Positions 50,783 through 59,635 of a stretch of 64,000 bases of DNA are shown here, piece after piece. The position numbers and the translations under genes are program-made. The notes under the pieces were generated by a model that was given only the letters and a program-made list of their open reading frames with translations, had not been told where the DNA came from and made no database searches. Location of the stretch: assembly GCA_937907435.1 (NCBI GenBank), contig CALCIA010000190.1, positions 1 through 64,000 on the forward strand, written 5' to 3'. Position 1 is the stretch's first letter. The number at the start of each line of letters is the position of its first letter. This stretch comes from an uncultured Actinomycetes bacterium. GTDB lineage: Bacteria; Actinomycetota; Thermoleophilia; Solirubrobacterales; 70-9.

Positions 50783-53179
50783 TCAAGCCTCGACCGCGGT
50801 GAATCCGGCCTTCTCGACGACCTCCTTGAGGCCCCGCTCCTGAATCTTGGCGGGCTCATACCGCACCGTGATGTGCTTCTGCGCCACCTTGGGCTTCACA
50901 TCTCGCACGCCGGGCAACGCCGTGAGCGCCCCGCTGATCTTGCCGGCACAGCCCTCGCAGACCATGTTCGGCACGTGCAGCTCCAGCTCGGCGAGCGGCC
51001 CGGAGTCCTCCACCTCTTCCCGCCCGAGGTCGATGCCGCGGATGCGGAGCGTGTTGAGGAGGATCGCAAAGATGCTCACGACCATGAACGCGATCGCAAA
51101 GAGCGGCGTGATGTACCCGAAGGCCGCGAGCCCCATGCCGACGAGGTTGAACAGCACGGCGACGATCACGTTCCCGGTGAGCGTGCGGTAGGCCGCCTTG
51201 CCCAAGGTGAGCGCACTGACCACGTCGTCGAGCCGATCGCCGATGAGGATCACCCCCGCCGACTCGATCGCCACGTCCGTCCCGGCACCGATGGCGATAC
51301 CGACGTCCGCCTGGGCGAGCGCCGGGGCGTCGTTGATGCCGTCGCCGACCATCGCGACGTTTCGGCCCTCCTTCTGGAGGGCTTCGATCGCGGCGACCTT
51401 ATCCGCGGGTAGGAGTTCCGCCCGGACCTCGTCAATGCCGAGTGCCGTCCCGATCGCCTCGGCCACCCGCCGGGCATCGCCGGTGAGCATCACCGTCCGG
51501 ACGCTTCGCTCTTTGAGCCGGGCGATGACCCGCTCGGCTCCGCGACGCGGTGTATCCTGGAGGGCGATGGCACCGACGACTTCTCCGCCACGAGCGACGA
51601 GCACCACCGTCTTCCCTTGGGCGCCCAGGCGCTCGATCGTCGCCCGGACTTCTTCGGTGTAGGGGATGCCGCGCTCTTCGAGGAAAGACGGCTTTCCGGC
51701 GAGGATCTCTGCCCCGTCGAGGGTCGCAGAGACGCCCTTCCCCGGCGTGGCACGGAAGCCTTGGACGGGACGCTTCGTTGCTCCTTCCCGCTCGGCAAAG
51801 AAGCCGATGGCCTGCCCGAGGGGATGCTCCGATTGCGCCTCGACCGCCCTGGCGAGTGCCAGCACTTCGATACGGTCGAGGCCGAATGACTCGACATCCG
51901 TCACCGTCGGCCGACCGTAGGTGAGCGTCCCCGTCTTGTCGAAGACGACCGTGTCGACGATCGAAAGCCCGTGGAAGACCTCGCTCGCCTTGACCAAGAG
52001 GCCAATTGAGATCCCCTTGCCGCCGGCGATCGCCGCGAGCATCGGGGTCGTGATCCCCAGGGCGCAAGGGTAGCCCATGATGATGACCGAGAGCGCCACC
52101 ACCGTCGCCGCGATCCAGTTGCCGGTCACGAGCACCCAGCCGACGAAGGCAATCGCCGAGACGGCGAAGACGACCGGGCCGTAATAATTCATCAGCCAGT
52201 CGGCCATCAGCTCGATCGACGGCTTCCGCTCGGCAATCTGGCTCATGAGCCGGACGATCTGGCTGAGGAAGCTGTCCTCGCCGACCTTGGTCACCTTCAC
52301 CTGGAGCGCGCCGTCGAGGTTGAGCGTCCCGCCGATGACCTTCGAGCCGACCTCCTTCGTCGCCGGGACGGATTCGCCAGTTAAGCTCGACTCGTCGACG
52401 CTCGCCGCCCCCTCGACCACCTCGCCGTCGAGCGGGATGCGCTCGCCGGGGCGGACGAGGACGACTTCGCCCACGGCGACGTCCTTGGTCAGCACCTCCA
52501 CCGGCTCATCGCCGCGAAGGACACGCGCGCGGGGCGGCTGAAGCGACATGAGCTTGCGGACCGCCTCCGAAGCCTTCCGCCGGGTGTCGAGCTTGAAGTA
52601 GCCGAAGAACAGGTGGAGCGACATGAGCCAGGCGGCGACCGGCAGGAAGTTCGGCCAGCGGGGATCGTAGAGCGAGAGGGCCCCGACGATGTACGAGCCC
52701 CAGGCGCCCGCGGACAGCAGCACGTTCGCGTTGATGACCCGCTGGCCGACGGCCATCAGCGTCTTCCGCAGGATCGGGAAGCCGACCCAGAAGAGGACGA
52801 ACGACGCCACCGCCAGGCTGAAGAGCGCCCGCGGATAGGCGGGGAGCCCGAAGAGGTTCAGCGGATCGACGATGAGATCGAGGAGGGAGAGGGCCATGCC
52901 GATCATGCCGCGCTGCTTGATGAGCCCGAACAGCGCCTCGTCGGTCTCGTACTGCTGGACCTCGGTCGAGGAGACACTGTAGCCGAGCTTCTCGACGGCC
53001 TCGGCCAGGTCGCGGCGGCTGGTCTGCGCCGTGTCCGCCTCGATCAGCACGATCCCGTGGACCAAGTTCACCAGCACGCTCTTGACGCCCGGGTAGCGCT
53101 TCAAGGCCTTCTCCACGCTCATCGTGCAGAACGAGCACATGAGTCCGGAGACTTTCATCTGGACAGTTTCAGTAGCCAT
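50783..53179 (-). CDS. P1B-type ATPase with a YPC motif and HMA domains at both ends, 798 aa
   Basis: Metal-transporting ATPase. An N-terminal HMA domain has GLMCSFC (C15, C18) and a second HMA domain sits at the extreme C-terminus (NMVCEGC near residue 739), an uncommon location. Catalytic motifs are TGES near 268, DKTGTLT near 414, SEHP near 455 and GDGINDAP near 610. The TM6 metal motif is GYPCALGITTP near 367: YPC in place of the CPC of CopA, so the first metal thiolate is replaced by Tyr. The ATG at 53179 is preceded by GGAG. Last but one gene of a MerR-controlled operon; substrate uncertain. Confidence 0.85.
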   Translation of the reverse strand: MATETVQMKVSGLMCSFCTMSVEKALKRYPGVKSVLVNLVHGIVLIEADTAQTSRRDLAEAVEKLGYSVSSTEVQQYETDEALFGLIKQRGMIGMALSLLDLIVDPLNLFGLPAYPRALFSLAVASFVLFWVGFPILRKTLMAVGQRVINANVLLSAGAWGSYIVGALSLYDPRWPNFLPVAAWLMSLHLFFGYFKLDTRRKASEAVRKLMSLQPPRARVLRGDEPVEVLTKDVAVGEVVLVRPGERIPLDGEVVEGAASVDESSLTGESVPATKEVGSKVIGGTLNLDGALQVKVTKVGEDSFLSQIVRLMSQIAERKPSIELMADWLMNYYGPVVFAVSAIAFVGWVLVTGNWIAATVVALSVIIMGYPCALGITTPMLAAIAGGKGISIGLLVKASEVFHGLSIVDTVVFDKTGTLTYGRPTVTDVESFGLDRIEVLALARAVEAQSEHPLGQAIGFFAEREGATKRPVQGFRATPGKGVSATLDGAEILAGKPSFLEERGIPYTEEVRATIERLGAQGKTVVLVARGGEVVGAIALQDTPRRGAERVIARLKERSVRTVMLTGDARRVAEAIGTALGIDEVRAELLPADKVAAIEALQKEGRNVAMVGDGINDAPALAQADVGIAIGAGTDVAIESAGVILIGDRLDDVVSALTLGKAAYRTLTGNVIVAVLFNLVGMGLAAFGYITPLFAIAFMVVSIFAILLNTLRIRGIDLGREEVEDSGPLAELELHVPNMVCEGCAGKISGALTALPGVRDVKPKVAQKHITVRYEPAKIQERGLKEVVEKAGFTAVEA

Positions 53180-53192
53180 CTCCACTCCATTT

Positions 53193-53867
53193 TCAAAGCA
53201 GGGCGACGAACGCCCTGGCGTAATAAGCGCTCACGAAGAGCAGTGCGCATCCGCTCACCGCCTGGATCGCCCGCCGCCATATGCCGATGCGCGTCAGGCG
53301 AATGAGGGCCCCGGCGAAGAGGCCGACGAGCAGGAACGGGAGACCGCGGCCGAGGCCGAAGGCGAACGCGAGGACGGCCCCGTACCCGGGCCGGGCCTGC
53401 GTCGCCGCCACCGTGATGAGCAGCAGCAGCGGGGCGGCGGAGGTCCCGAGGCTGAAGATGAAGCCGTAGCCGAACGACCCGGCGAGCCCCGGCCTGCGCA
53501 GGGCCGCCAGCTGGTCCACCTTCAGCCGCGGCCCTCGGAAGGCCAGGATGGCGGCGACGAAGGAGACCACGGCCATCGTCAGCGCCCAGTAGCGGCCGAA
53601 CGACTCGGTGAGGACCGCGCCGAGCCGACCGGCCACGGCCCCCAGGAGCGTCAGATTCACGACGATGCCGAGGAAGAAGCTGAGCGCGATGAGGAAGCCC
53701 GAGCGGCGGGGCTCATCGACGACGCCCGCCATGCCGAACCCGACCGGGAGCGTACATGGACACACCGCACTGGCCAGGATGCCGGCGACGAAGGCGACGC
53801 CGAAGGCCAGCAGCGACCCCTCGGGCAGGCTCGAGCCGGAGCTGCGGAGAAAATCTTCGAGCGTCAC
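53193..53867 (-). CDS. CcdA/DsbD-type six-helix membrane protein, 224 aa
   Basis: Cytochrome-c-biogenesis (CcdA/DsbD) type membrane protein. The characteristic GILASAVCPCTLPVGFGMAG block is near residue 30, with a CPC that would be the redox Cys pair. Several hydrophobic segments follow (FLIALSFFLGIVVNLTLLGA, then GYGAVLAFAFGLGRGLPFLL). Redox transfer of electrons or direct metal transport are both possible. The gene overlaps the upstream HMA gene by ATGA and precedes the ATPase by 13 nt. Confidence 0.75.
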   Translation of the reverse strand: MTLEDFLRSSGSSLPEGSLLAFGVAFVAGILASAVCPCTLPVGFGMAGVVDEPRRSGFLIALSFFLGIVVNLTLLGAVAGRLGAVLTESFGRYWALTMAVVSFVAAILAFRGPRLKVDQLAALRRPGLAGSFGYGFIFSLGTSAAPLLLLITVAATQARPGYGAVLAFAFGLGRGLPFLLVGLFAGALIRLTRIGIWRRAIQAVSGCALLFVSAYYARAFVALL

Positions 53868-54154
53868 TTCCGGACCTCCGTGCTCGGGGTCCCGACCTCG
53901 AAGCGCTCGGCGCGGAGGGCGTCCGCCAGCCGACCTGAGGTCACCACCCCCTCGTCATATCTGACCTGCACGCGCCCCTCCTCGAGGCTCACGCGGACCT
54001 CCTCCACCCCGGGGAGGCCGCCCAGGATCTCCTCGATCGCCTCCACGCAGGACTCGCACGCCATATCCCTGACGGGAATCGTGGCGGCCGTCACCAAGTG
54101 TGCGGCGGCCTGGGTTTCAACGGGAGTGACGTCGTTCGATTCTTCCGGTCGCAT
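53864..54154 (-). CDS. HMA-domain metallochaperone, 96 aa
   Basis: Single heavy-metal-associated domain with MACESC (GMxCxxC-type) near residue 33, preceded by an N-terminal acidic tail of about 25 residues (EESNDVTPVETQ) that lacks a signal peptide, so it is cytosolic. It overlaps the next gene (CcdA-like) by ATGA. MerP and CopZ are relatives by fold; which metal it binds is not clear from the sequence. Confidence 0.82.
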   Translation of the reverse strand: MRPEESNDVTPVETQAAAHLVTAATIPVRDMACESCVEAIEEILGGLPGVEEVRVSLEEGRVQVRYDEGVVTSGRLADALRAERFEVGTPSTEVRK

Positions 54155-54179
54155 TTGAAGTTCTCCAGGAATCTTGGCT

Positions 54180-54854
54180 TTACTTCTGGCCCTCCGTGCT
54201 CGGGCTCCCGGCCTGGAAGCCCTGCGCGCTGATCTCCTCGGCCAGGCGCTCGGGGGTCACCTTTCCCTCCACGTACTTGACCCGGGCCTCCTTCCCCTTG
54301 AGGTTCACCCGCGCCTCTTCAACGCCGGGCATTTCACGCAGGAGCCCTGTCACGGTCTCAGCGCACGACTCGCACGCCATCCCCAGCACGGGGATCGTCG
54401 TCGTCTTCACCCGAGAGTCGGACGTGGCGGCTCCGGCGGGGGCGGCCTTGGGCTCCTCCTTCTTGGGGAGGGTTGCCTTGTAACCCAGTTCGTTGATCTC
54501 CGAGACGATGCGTTCCGGGGCCACCTTCCCCGGCGCATAGCGAACGAGGACCGCGCGTCGTTCGAGGCTCACCTCGGCCGAGGCCACCCCGTCGACGGCC
54601 TTGAGCGTCTTCTTGATCCGTGCGGCACACGAGCCGCAGGACATGCCCTCGACCGGGATCGTGACCGTGCGCATCGAGGCATTCGGGGCTGGGGCCGTCT
54701 CCGCCCGAGCGGACGAGGTGATTTGTACCCCTCCCAGCGGCCCCCGCAGCCCCGCGTAGGCACCCGCGGCGAGGACGATGACCCCGACGACGCCCAGTGC
54801 GAGCTGGGTCATCCGGCTGCCTCCCGTGGACTCTCGCTGTGTATCTTCCATCAT
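54180..54854 (-). CDS. Membrane-anchored protein with two HMA domains, 224 aa
   Basis: An N-terminal membrane segment (LALGVVGVIVLAAGAYAGLR near residues 20-39) is followed by two HMA domains, GMSCGSC near 73 and GMACESC near 160, separated by a Lys/Pro/Ala-rich linker. The domains would lie outside the cytoplasm and could relay metal to the CcdA-like membrane protein. The GGGGAG site precedes an ATG pair at 54854/54851; the open frame continues upstream into the MerR gene. It follows merR by 23 nt. Confidence 0.8.
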   Translation of the reverse strand: MMEDTQRESTGGSRMTQLALGVVGVIVLAAGAYAGLRGPLGGVQITSSARAETAPAPNASMRTVTIPVEGMSCGSCAARIKKTLKAVDGVASAEVSLERRAVLVRYAPGKVAPERIVSEINELGYKATLPKKEEPKAAPAGAATSDSRVKTTTIPVLGMACESCAETVTGLLREMPGVEEARVNLKGKEARVKYVEGKVTPERLAEEISAQGFQAGSPSTEGQK

Positions 54855-54877
54855 CGATCTCCCCTCCCGTGTTTGTG

Positions 54878-55321
54878 TCATGTGGCCTTGCGACGCCCGG
54901 TCGAACCCTCCGACAACGCGAGCTCCCCGTCGAGGCTTTCCAGGATGGGGCAGTCGCTGACCGGCCCGCGCCCCGTGCAGGTGCCCGCGAGCTTGGTCAG
55001 TGCGCGCTCGATCTTCTTCAGGTCAGCGATCTTCTGCCGGACGTCCTCGACCTTCTGCTCGGCCCGCCGGCGCACCTCGGTACAGCTCGTCCCGGGCTCG
55101 ACCCGGAGGGTCAGGAGCTCCCGGACCTCGCCGAGCGAGAACCCGACCTCCTGCGCCCGCTTGATGAACCGGATCAGCCGGACGCTCTCCTCGGGGTACT
55201 CCCGGTAACCGGATTCTCGCCGGGGGGGTTCGGGTAAGAGCCCCTTCCGCTCATAGAACCGCAGGGTCTCGACGTTCACCCCGGCCCGTCGCGCCAGCTC
55301 GCCCGTCTTCATGTTGTCCAT
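54878..55321 (-). CDS. merR: MerR-family metal-responsive regulator, 147 aa
   Basis: Transcription activator/repressor with an N-terminal winged helix (KTGELARRAGVNVETLRFYE) and a long dimerisation helix. Cys80, Cys115 and Cys124 have exactly the spacing (35 and 9) of the Hg(II)-binding C82, C117 and C126 of Tn501 MerR; Pb/Cd regulators such as PbrR share this spacing, whereas CueR does not. I chose the ATG at 55321 with AGGA upstream. The gene heads its own operon, and its operator overlaps the promoter at 55344-55374. Mercury, lead or cadmium are the likely effectors. Confidence 0.85.
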   Translation of the reverse strand: MDNMKTGELARRAGVNVETLRFYERKGLLPEPPRRESGYREYPEESVRLIRFIKRAQEVGFSLGEVRELLTLRVEPGTSCTEVRRRAEQKVEDVRQKIADLKKIERALTKLAGTCTGRGPVSDCPILESLDGELALSEGSTGRRKAT

Positions 55322-55343
55322 TCTCTTCATCCTCATGGTGTCA

Positions 55344-55374
55344 TTCTAAGACCCGTACTATGGTACGGAGTCAA
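55344..55374 (-). promoter_or_regulatory. mer-type promoter and operator
   Basis: On the minus strand, TTGACT (55374-55369) is followed by a 19-nt spacer and TTAGAA (55349-55344). The spacer holds the dyad CCGTAC-4 nt-GTACGG. The -35 box, dyad and overlong 19-bp spacer closely match the mer promoter of Tn501, so the MerR product very likely activates its own operon here. Confidence 0.82.
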
Positions 55375-55387
55375 GGGGATATGTTTT

Positions 55388-55558
55388 CAACGACCCGACA
55401 CAGGGCTAAGATTCCGAGAGAAATCGGGCCATCTGCGTCAGCTTGTTTCGCCGGTCTTTACGATCTTTACGAGGGGCTGCGCGTTCCAAACGCTTGTGGG
55501 CAAGCCACTGGCGCAACCCCGAGAAACACCGAGTTCTTAGCTCTGTGTCGGGTCGTTG
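55388..55558. mobile_element. MITE-like element with 24-bp terminal inverted repeats, 171 bp
   Basis: The arms 55388-55411 and 55535-55558 are reverse complements with one mismatch (outer sequence CAACGACCCGACACAG). The inside is non-coding, and sequence next to the arms (CCGAGAGAAATCGG, CCGAGAAACACCGA) is also partly symmetric. T-runs on both sides obscure any target duplication. It lies just upstream of the mer promoter, separating the metal island from the defence genes. Confidence 0.7.
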
Positions 55559-55784
55559 TTTTTTTAGGGAGGAGCCGATGCCCCCCGATGACGCTTCCTC
55601 TGGCTCCGAGGTGTCGGTCGATGCGATCAGGCCGGGCTTGGATCCATCACTTCCGGCTGCGTCTGGACGGATCGGGCCCTGCTTAATGCTGAATTCAGGA
55701 ATGCCTGAATTCCGTCATTTCAACGGCTCGCCGGTGATGCCGGACGGTCGTCGGGCACGGGCTGGTTTGTGATCGGTGGTGGAC
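55559..55784. other. Non-coding spacer with a palindromic repeat
   Basis: No gene is supported; short frames here lack ribosome-binding sites. The only structure is the palindromic repeat at 55691-55721. Confidence 0.5.
55691..55721. repeat. Palindromic direct repeat, left copy
   Basis: GAATTCAGG and CCTGAATTC (55691-55699, 55704-55712) flank AATG, and the unit continues CGTCATTTC. A copy with about 27 of 31 matching bases occurs in the same orientation at 60054-60084. The two copies enclose the three-gene methyltransferase operon. Confidence 0.65.
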
Positions 55785-56519
55785 TTAAAGACCTTCGTCT
55801 TCGGTTTCGTTTCGCTTCTTCCCGGCTCGGGATCGCCGCTCCGGCCTTGCGACCACCGCGTCGCCGGCCGGCATCGCCGGGCCTGCGCCCGATACGAACT
55901 GATGATGGAGTCGAAATAAGATGGCCGTGTGGCTCCGCCGGTGTACCGACTCCTTCGCAAATGCGTCGCCCGGCCGAGCCGCCGATTCCGCCCAGTCCCC
56001 AGGGGGAGCCATCCCCAAGGCCATGTGCCGGGCGCGGATGTTGGCCAGGACATTTCTCATGGCCCTCGGCACGTCGCCGTCGAGGACATAGGCCAGCATG
56101 CCGCCGTGGTGGACATGGCGGCCATACTTACCGTCGACGAACCGCTGCATCCCCTCCTTGACGTACTCATCGGCCAGCGACTTCATCACGCCTTTGACCC
56201 TGGCATTGAGCCGCTTGGCCTCCAGGCAGAAGTACAAATCCCCGTCATGCCCGGGGAAGAAGACGATATCCTTCCTCCCCGTCTCCTTGGCGAGATCGAC
56301 GTCGATCTCCATGTCCTCGTAGCGGATCAGGAACCGGTGGGCCTGACGGTCGCGCTTTTTGACCATCGCCGCATAGAGCCGAATGGACGTGGCTTCCTCC
56401 AGCTCGTCCGGGAGGGGTGGATCGATCAGGGCCCAGGCGTCGAGGACGAGGGCGATCACGGTCCCCACCCCGCCCTGGGAGATGAAATCGTCCCAGGCGC
56501 TGCTGTCGCCGATCGTCAT
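55785..56519 (-). CDS. PD-(D/E)XK-like nuclease linked to a methyltransferase, 244 aa
   Basis: The segment RKDIVFFPGHDGDLYFCLEA followed by KRL (about residues 82-104) fits the PD-(D/E)XK nuclease core: Asp in KDIVF and Glu-x-Lys in LEAKRL. The N-terminal domain (WDDFISQGGVGTVIALVLDA) and the His-rich middle (YGRHVHHGGMLAYVL) are not recognised. The C-terminus is basic and disordered. Its ATG overlaps the methyltransferase stop (56516-56519), so the two are co-translated. It probably cuts DNA that lacks the partner's methylation. Confidence 0.65.
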   Translation of the reverse strand: MTIGDSSAWDDFISQGGVGTVIALVLDAWALIDPPLPDELEEATSIRLYAAMVKKRDRQAHRFLIRYEDMEIDVDLAKETGRKDIVFFPGHDGDLYFCLEAKRLNARVKGVMKSLADEYVKEGMQRFVDGKYGRHVHHGGMLAYVLDGDVPRAMRNVLANIRARHMALGMAPPGDWAESAARPGDAFAKESVHRRSHTAILFRLHHQFVSGAGPAMPAGDAVVARPERRSRAGKKRNETEDEGL

Positions 56520-59500
56520 GCATCCCCCTCGGATCGCATGAGGATGGTCCCGGCGATCTCGTCGGCGTCGTTGAGCGCCGCCGTGGCGGACCAGAAGCGC
56601 CGTCCGATGGGCTTGATGACGTAGAGGAGGGTTTTATCGAAGACTTTCAGGCCGCGCACGAGCTCGAATGTGCTCCGTCCCTGGGCCGCCCCCCGTTGGA
56701 GCCGCCGGAGCGCGGCCAGGACGCTCGTGGTCGCCCCGTCGATATGCTCGGGGGTCTCCCCTCTCCGGGTCTTTTGCAGGACCACCATGGCGACCCCGAG
56801 ATAGCTGTCGGCGACCGCCTTGCCATGCACACGGTACTTCGCATTCGCCCAGTCATTGAGCGTCCGGCACAGGAGGTCGACATATTCCCCATAATCATCC
56901 GGGCGGGCCGGGAGGAGAGCGGGCACGTCCAACCTTGCGCGGGTGGGCCTTACGCTCGGGATGATGATTTCGACGGTATCGGCCACGAGTTCCCGCTCAA
57001 TAAGGTCCACGTCGAAATATTCCGCGACGAGCGCCTCGGCTCGCGCTTGAGCCCGCCCTAGGACTTGGTCCTTTCCAAGGACCGCCCCACCCGCCTCGCG
57101 GGCAACGGTCGTCATGAGACGGCCCGCCTCCGCGACGATCTCGGCCGCGCGTTCCGGCCGGTCGGACTGACTTGGGAGCGGGTATGGCAGCCGCATGAGG
57201 TCGTCGATGTCGACCATGGCGCGGCTCACCCCCCAACTGGCGGAGGTGTGGAAGAGGAAGTATCGGGCCAGGCTCGATCGCAGGTAGAACGTCAGGAAGG
57301 CCAGCAGGTCGGCGTCCGCGGCCGGGCCGTGAATCCCCCGGATGCCGTGCCGGTAGGCGACGTTGAAGTCCGCGAAGGCAACCTCGGGCTCGTTGGAAAA
57401 TCCCGTCTTCACCAGGACCAGCGGTCTCTTGAAGATGTCGATGTTGCTGATGCCACGCCGCAACTCCAGCTCCAGTTCCTCCTCGATGTCGCAATCCTCG
57501 GCGAAAAGCATCAAATCCAGGCGGTGCGTGCTCCGTTCGATCCGCGCCGTGCTGCGGAGGGTAAGCTCCCGTCGAGTCTCCGGTGGATCGTTCGGCCCGA
57601 ACGGCTCGAAGCCCTCCGCCACGATCCATCGCTTGGACTGCCCCTTGCCTCGCTGGCCCAGGACATCTCGCAGCCGGGGGTAGAGGCGCAGACGGTCCAG
57701 GAGCCGGCGGTCGCGCGGCGTCGCCCAATAGCGTTCTTTCCAGATCAGCGGGGCATCCTCCCCCCGGAGGTCCGCGAGCACCTCGCGGACGGTGAGGCTT
57801 GCCCGGTCCTGCGGCAGGATCGAGATCACTTCGGCCTGGGTCACCGCCCAGTCGGTCTTGGGCGACCAGTATTGGATGCGGTGGGCGCTGTTGACCGGCT
57901 TCTCCTTACCGTAGCGGACAACCAGCGCGGGAGCCTCCGCGTCCTCGAACAGGAAACGTTGGTAGTCGGCCAAATTGAGGATTCGGCTTACCGCATGGGA
58001 CCTGAACCAACAGCTCTGGAACTCGACGGCGCTCTTGGTGTGGTTGAACAGCAGCCCATGCGGCAGGACGAAGCAGACCGCGCCCCCCGCGGTGAGATGC
58101 TCCGCGGCCTTCCAGACAAAGGCGGCGGCGATCTGCTTACCCGGAAATGGCAGCTTGCGGCTGGCGCACCAGGTCGCGGCTGGCGCGGTCGCGTCCCTGA
58201 CCTTGGCCCAGGGCGGATTGCCGATCACGTAATCCACCTGCTGTGCCGGTGCCGCCTCGTCGTCGAAGAAGTCGGCACAGCGGATTGTCGCCGCCTCGTT
58301 ATCCGCGCTCGCGACCAACCTCGGCAAGACCTTGACCTTCTTCAGCACGCGGCGAATGTCCGGCGGTGAGAGCTGGTCGAGGAAGGCGAGGTAGAGGCTG
58401 AATGCCGCGATCAGGCAGGCGGTCCGGCTCTTGTCGATACCATACAGGTTTGTCTTGAGGATCGACGTGAGCCCCTTGAGCTTCGCGTCGTAGCCGGCCC
58501 CGGGGTTGGCCCTCCCCCACTCCTCGGCCAGGCGATTGAACAGGCCGACCAAGAAGATGCCGGAGCCGCAGGCCGGGTCGAGGAACCGCTTGCCGAGCAA
58601 CGAGCATTCCCCGTCCAAGGCGCTGTCGATGACCAGCTCCGCAAGGAACCGCGGGGTGTAGAAGGCACCGGATTCCCGCTTCTCGCGCTCGCCCGCGGCC
58701 TTCAGGAAATGCTCGTAGATGGCGCTGATGGTCTCGATCGGGATGATGCCGAATTCGTAAGGCCAGAATCGCTGCTGGCCGGATTCCGGGTCGGTCCCCC
58801 GGATGAAGTCGCCGAGGATATCGAGATGCTCGGGACTCACCCATCGGGCCTCGGCCCGCAGGTCTTCGCTGAACAGGTCGCCGTTGAAGTCCAGCCCAAG
58901 CTGCGCGAACAACGCGTAGAGCTCATCCCGCGCCCGGGTCCAAGGCTTACGACCCAGGATGCCTCCGAGGCCGGCGGCCCCCTCGATGCCCGTACCTTCC
59001 AGATATTTCCGGTCGATCACCTTCCGGTCGAACAGGTAGCAGGTGAAGACGAGTCGGCAAAGCAGCGCATCGAGCGATGACGACTCAAGGCGGTCATCCG
59101 GGACCTTCGCCAGACGGTTGCGGGTTGCTTCGAGGTGGCGCAGCAGGTTGCGATCCACCCGTTGGCGCGGGTCGAAGGCCCGCCGGTGCCGATGGAAATA
59201 CTCGCCCGTCTCGACGGAGACGAGGAAAGCCTGGAGTAGGTCCGCCACCCTATCCAGCTTCTCGACGAACCCGTGCGGATCGGCAGCCCCACTCGGCATA
59301 AGATCCGGCTGGGAGAGGCCCGAATAGACGTGGATCTCGTCGGGGGCGATCAGCACCAGGATGGGCGCAACGCCCTGGTTCCAGAAGGTGCGGTGCAGGG
59401 CAGCCACGCCCGAGGGGTCGAACGCATCGACCACGCGGAAGTAGACGATGGGCGTCTGGTCCTGGCACAAAACGCCGCTTAGCCCCATCTCCTCGAATGC

Positions 59501-59635
59501 CCGGCGCAGCACGTGCGCCTGCGGGGCGATGGCGCCGGCCGCCTCGATGTCGTCGAGGCCGGCGAAAAATTGGGGCGCGCTCCTGCCTTCAATGCCGAAT
59601 TCCGACCGCCAATCGGTTGCGGAGGTGGCGGTCAT
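56516..59635 (-). CDS. N6-adenine DNA methyltransferase (Eco57I/type IIG-like), 1039 aa
   Basis: Large methyltransferase with motif I FLDPACGSGIFLVG near residue 355, motif IV NPPWAKV near 474 and the preceding helical domain with YTPRFLAELVID (motif X). The C-terminal half is a putative target-recognition region (RFLFEDAEAPALVVRYGK, then ASWGVSRAMVDIDDLMRLPY). The N-terminal 200 residues (PIVYFRVVDAFDP, EIHVYSGLSQPD) resemble the degenerate nuclease domain of type IIG enzymes but I see no intact PD-ExK set, which fits with a separate nuclease gene. It overlaps its neighbours by ATGA at both ends. Confidence 0.88.
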   Translation of the reverse strand: MTATSATDWRSEFGIEGRSAPQFFAGLDDIEAAGAIAPQAHVLRRAFEEMGLSGVLCQDQTPIVYFRVVDAFDPSGVAALHRTFWNQGVAPILVLIAPDEIHVYSGLSQPDLMPSGAADPHGFVEKLDRVADLLQAFLVSVETGEYFHRHRRAFDPRQRVDRNLLRHLEATRNRLAKVPDDRLESSSLDALLCRLVFTCYLFDRKVIDRKYLEGTGIEGAAGLGGILGRKPWTRARDELYALFAQLGLDFNGDLFSEDLRAEARWVSPEHLDILGDFIRGTDPESGQQRFWPYEFGIIPIETISAIYEHFLKAAGEREKRESGAFYTPRFLAELVIDSALDGECSLLGKRFLDPACGSGIFLVGLFNRLAEEWGRANPGAGYDAKLKGLTSILKTNLYGIDKSRTACLIAAFSLYLAFLDQLSPPDIRRVLKKVKVLPRLVASADNEAATIRCADFFDDEAAPAQQVDYVIGNPPWAKVRDATAPAATWCASRKLPFPGKQIAAAFVWKAAEHLTAGGAVCFVLPHGLLFNHTKSAVEFQSCWFRSHAVSRILNLADYQRFLFEDAEAPALVVRYGKEKPVNSAHRIQYWSPKTDWAVTQAEVISILPQDRASLTVREVLADLRGEDAPLIWKERYWATPRDRRLLDRLRLYPRLRDVLGQRGKGQSKRWIVAEGFEPFGPNDPPETRRELTLRSTARIERSTHRLDLMLFAEDCDIEEELELELRRGISNIDIFKRPLVLVKTGFSNEPEVAFADFNVAYRHGIRGIHGPAADADLLAFLTFYLRSSLARYFLFHTSASWGVSRAMVDIDDLMRLPYPLPSQSDRPERAAEIVAEAGRLMTTVAREAGGAVLGKDQVLGRAQARAEALVAEYFDVDLIERELVADTVEIIIPSVRPTRARLDVPALLPARPDDYGEYVDLLCRTLNDWANAKYRVHGKAVADSYLGVAMVVLQKTRRGETPEHIDGATTSVLAALRRLQRGAAQGRSTFELVRGLKVFDKTLLYVIKPIGRRFWSATAALNDADEIAGTILMRSEGDA

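Noticed and set aside
55360..55686. Short open frames on the plus strand after the mer promoter
   Set aside because: They cover the MITE-like inverted repeats and have no ribosome-binding site.
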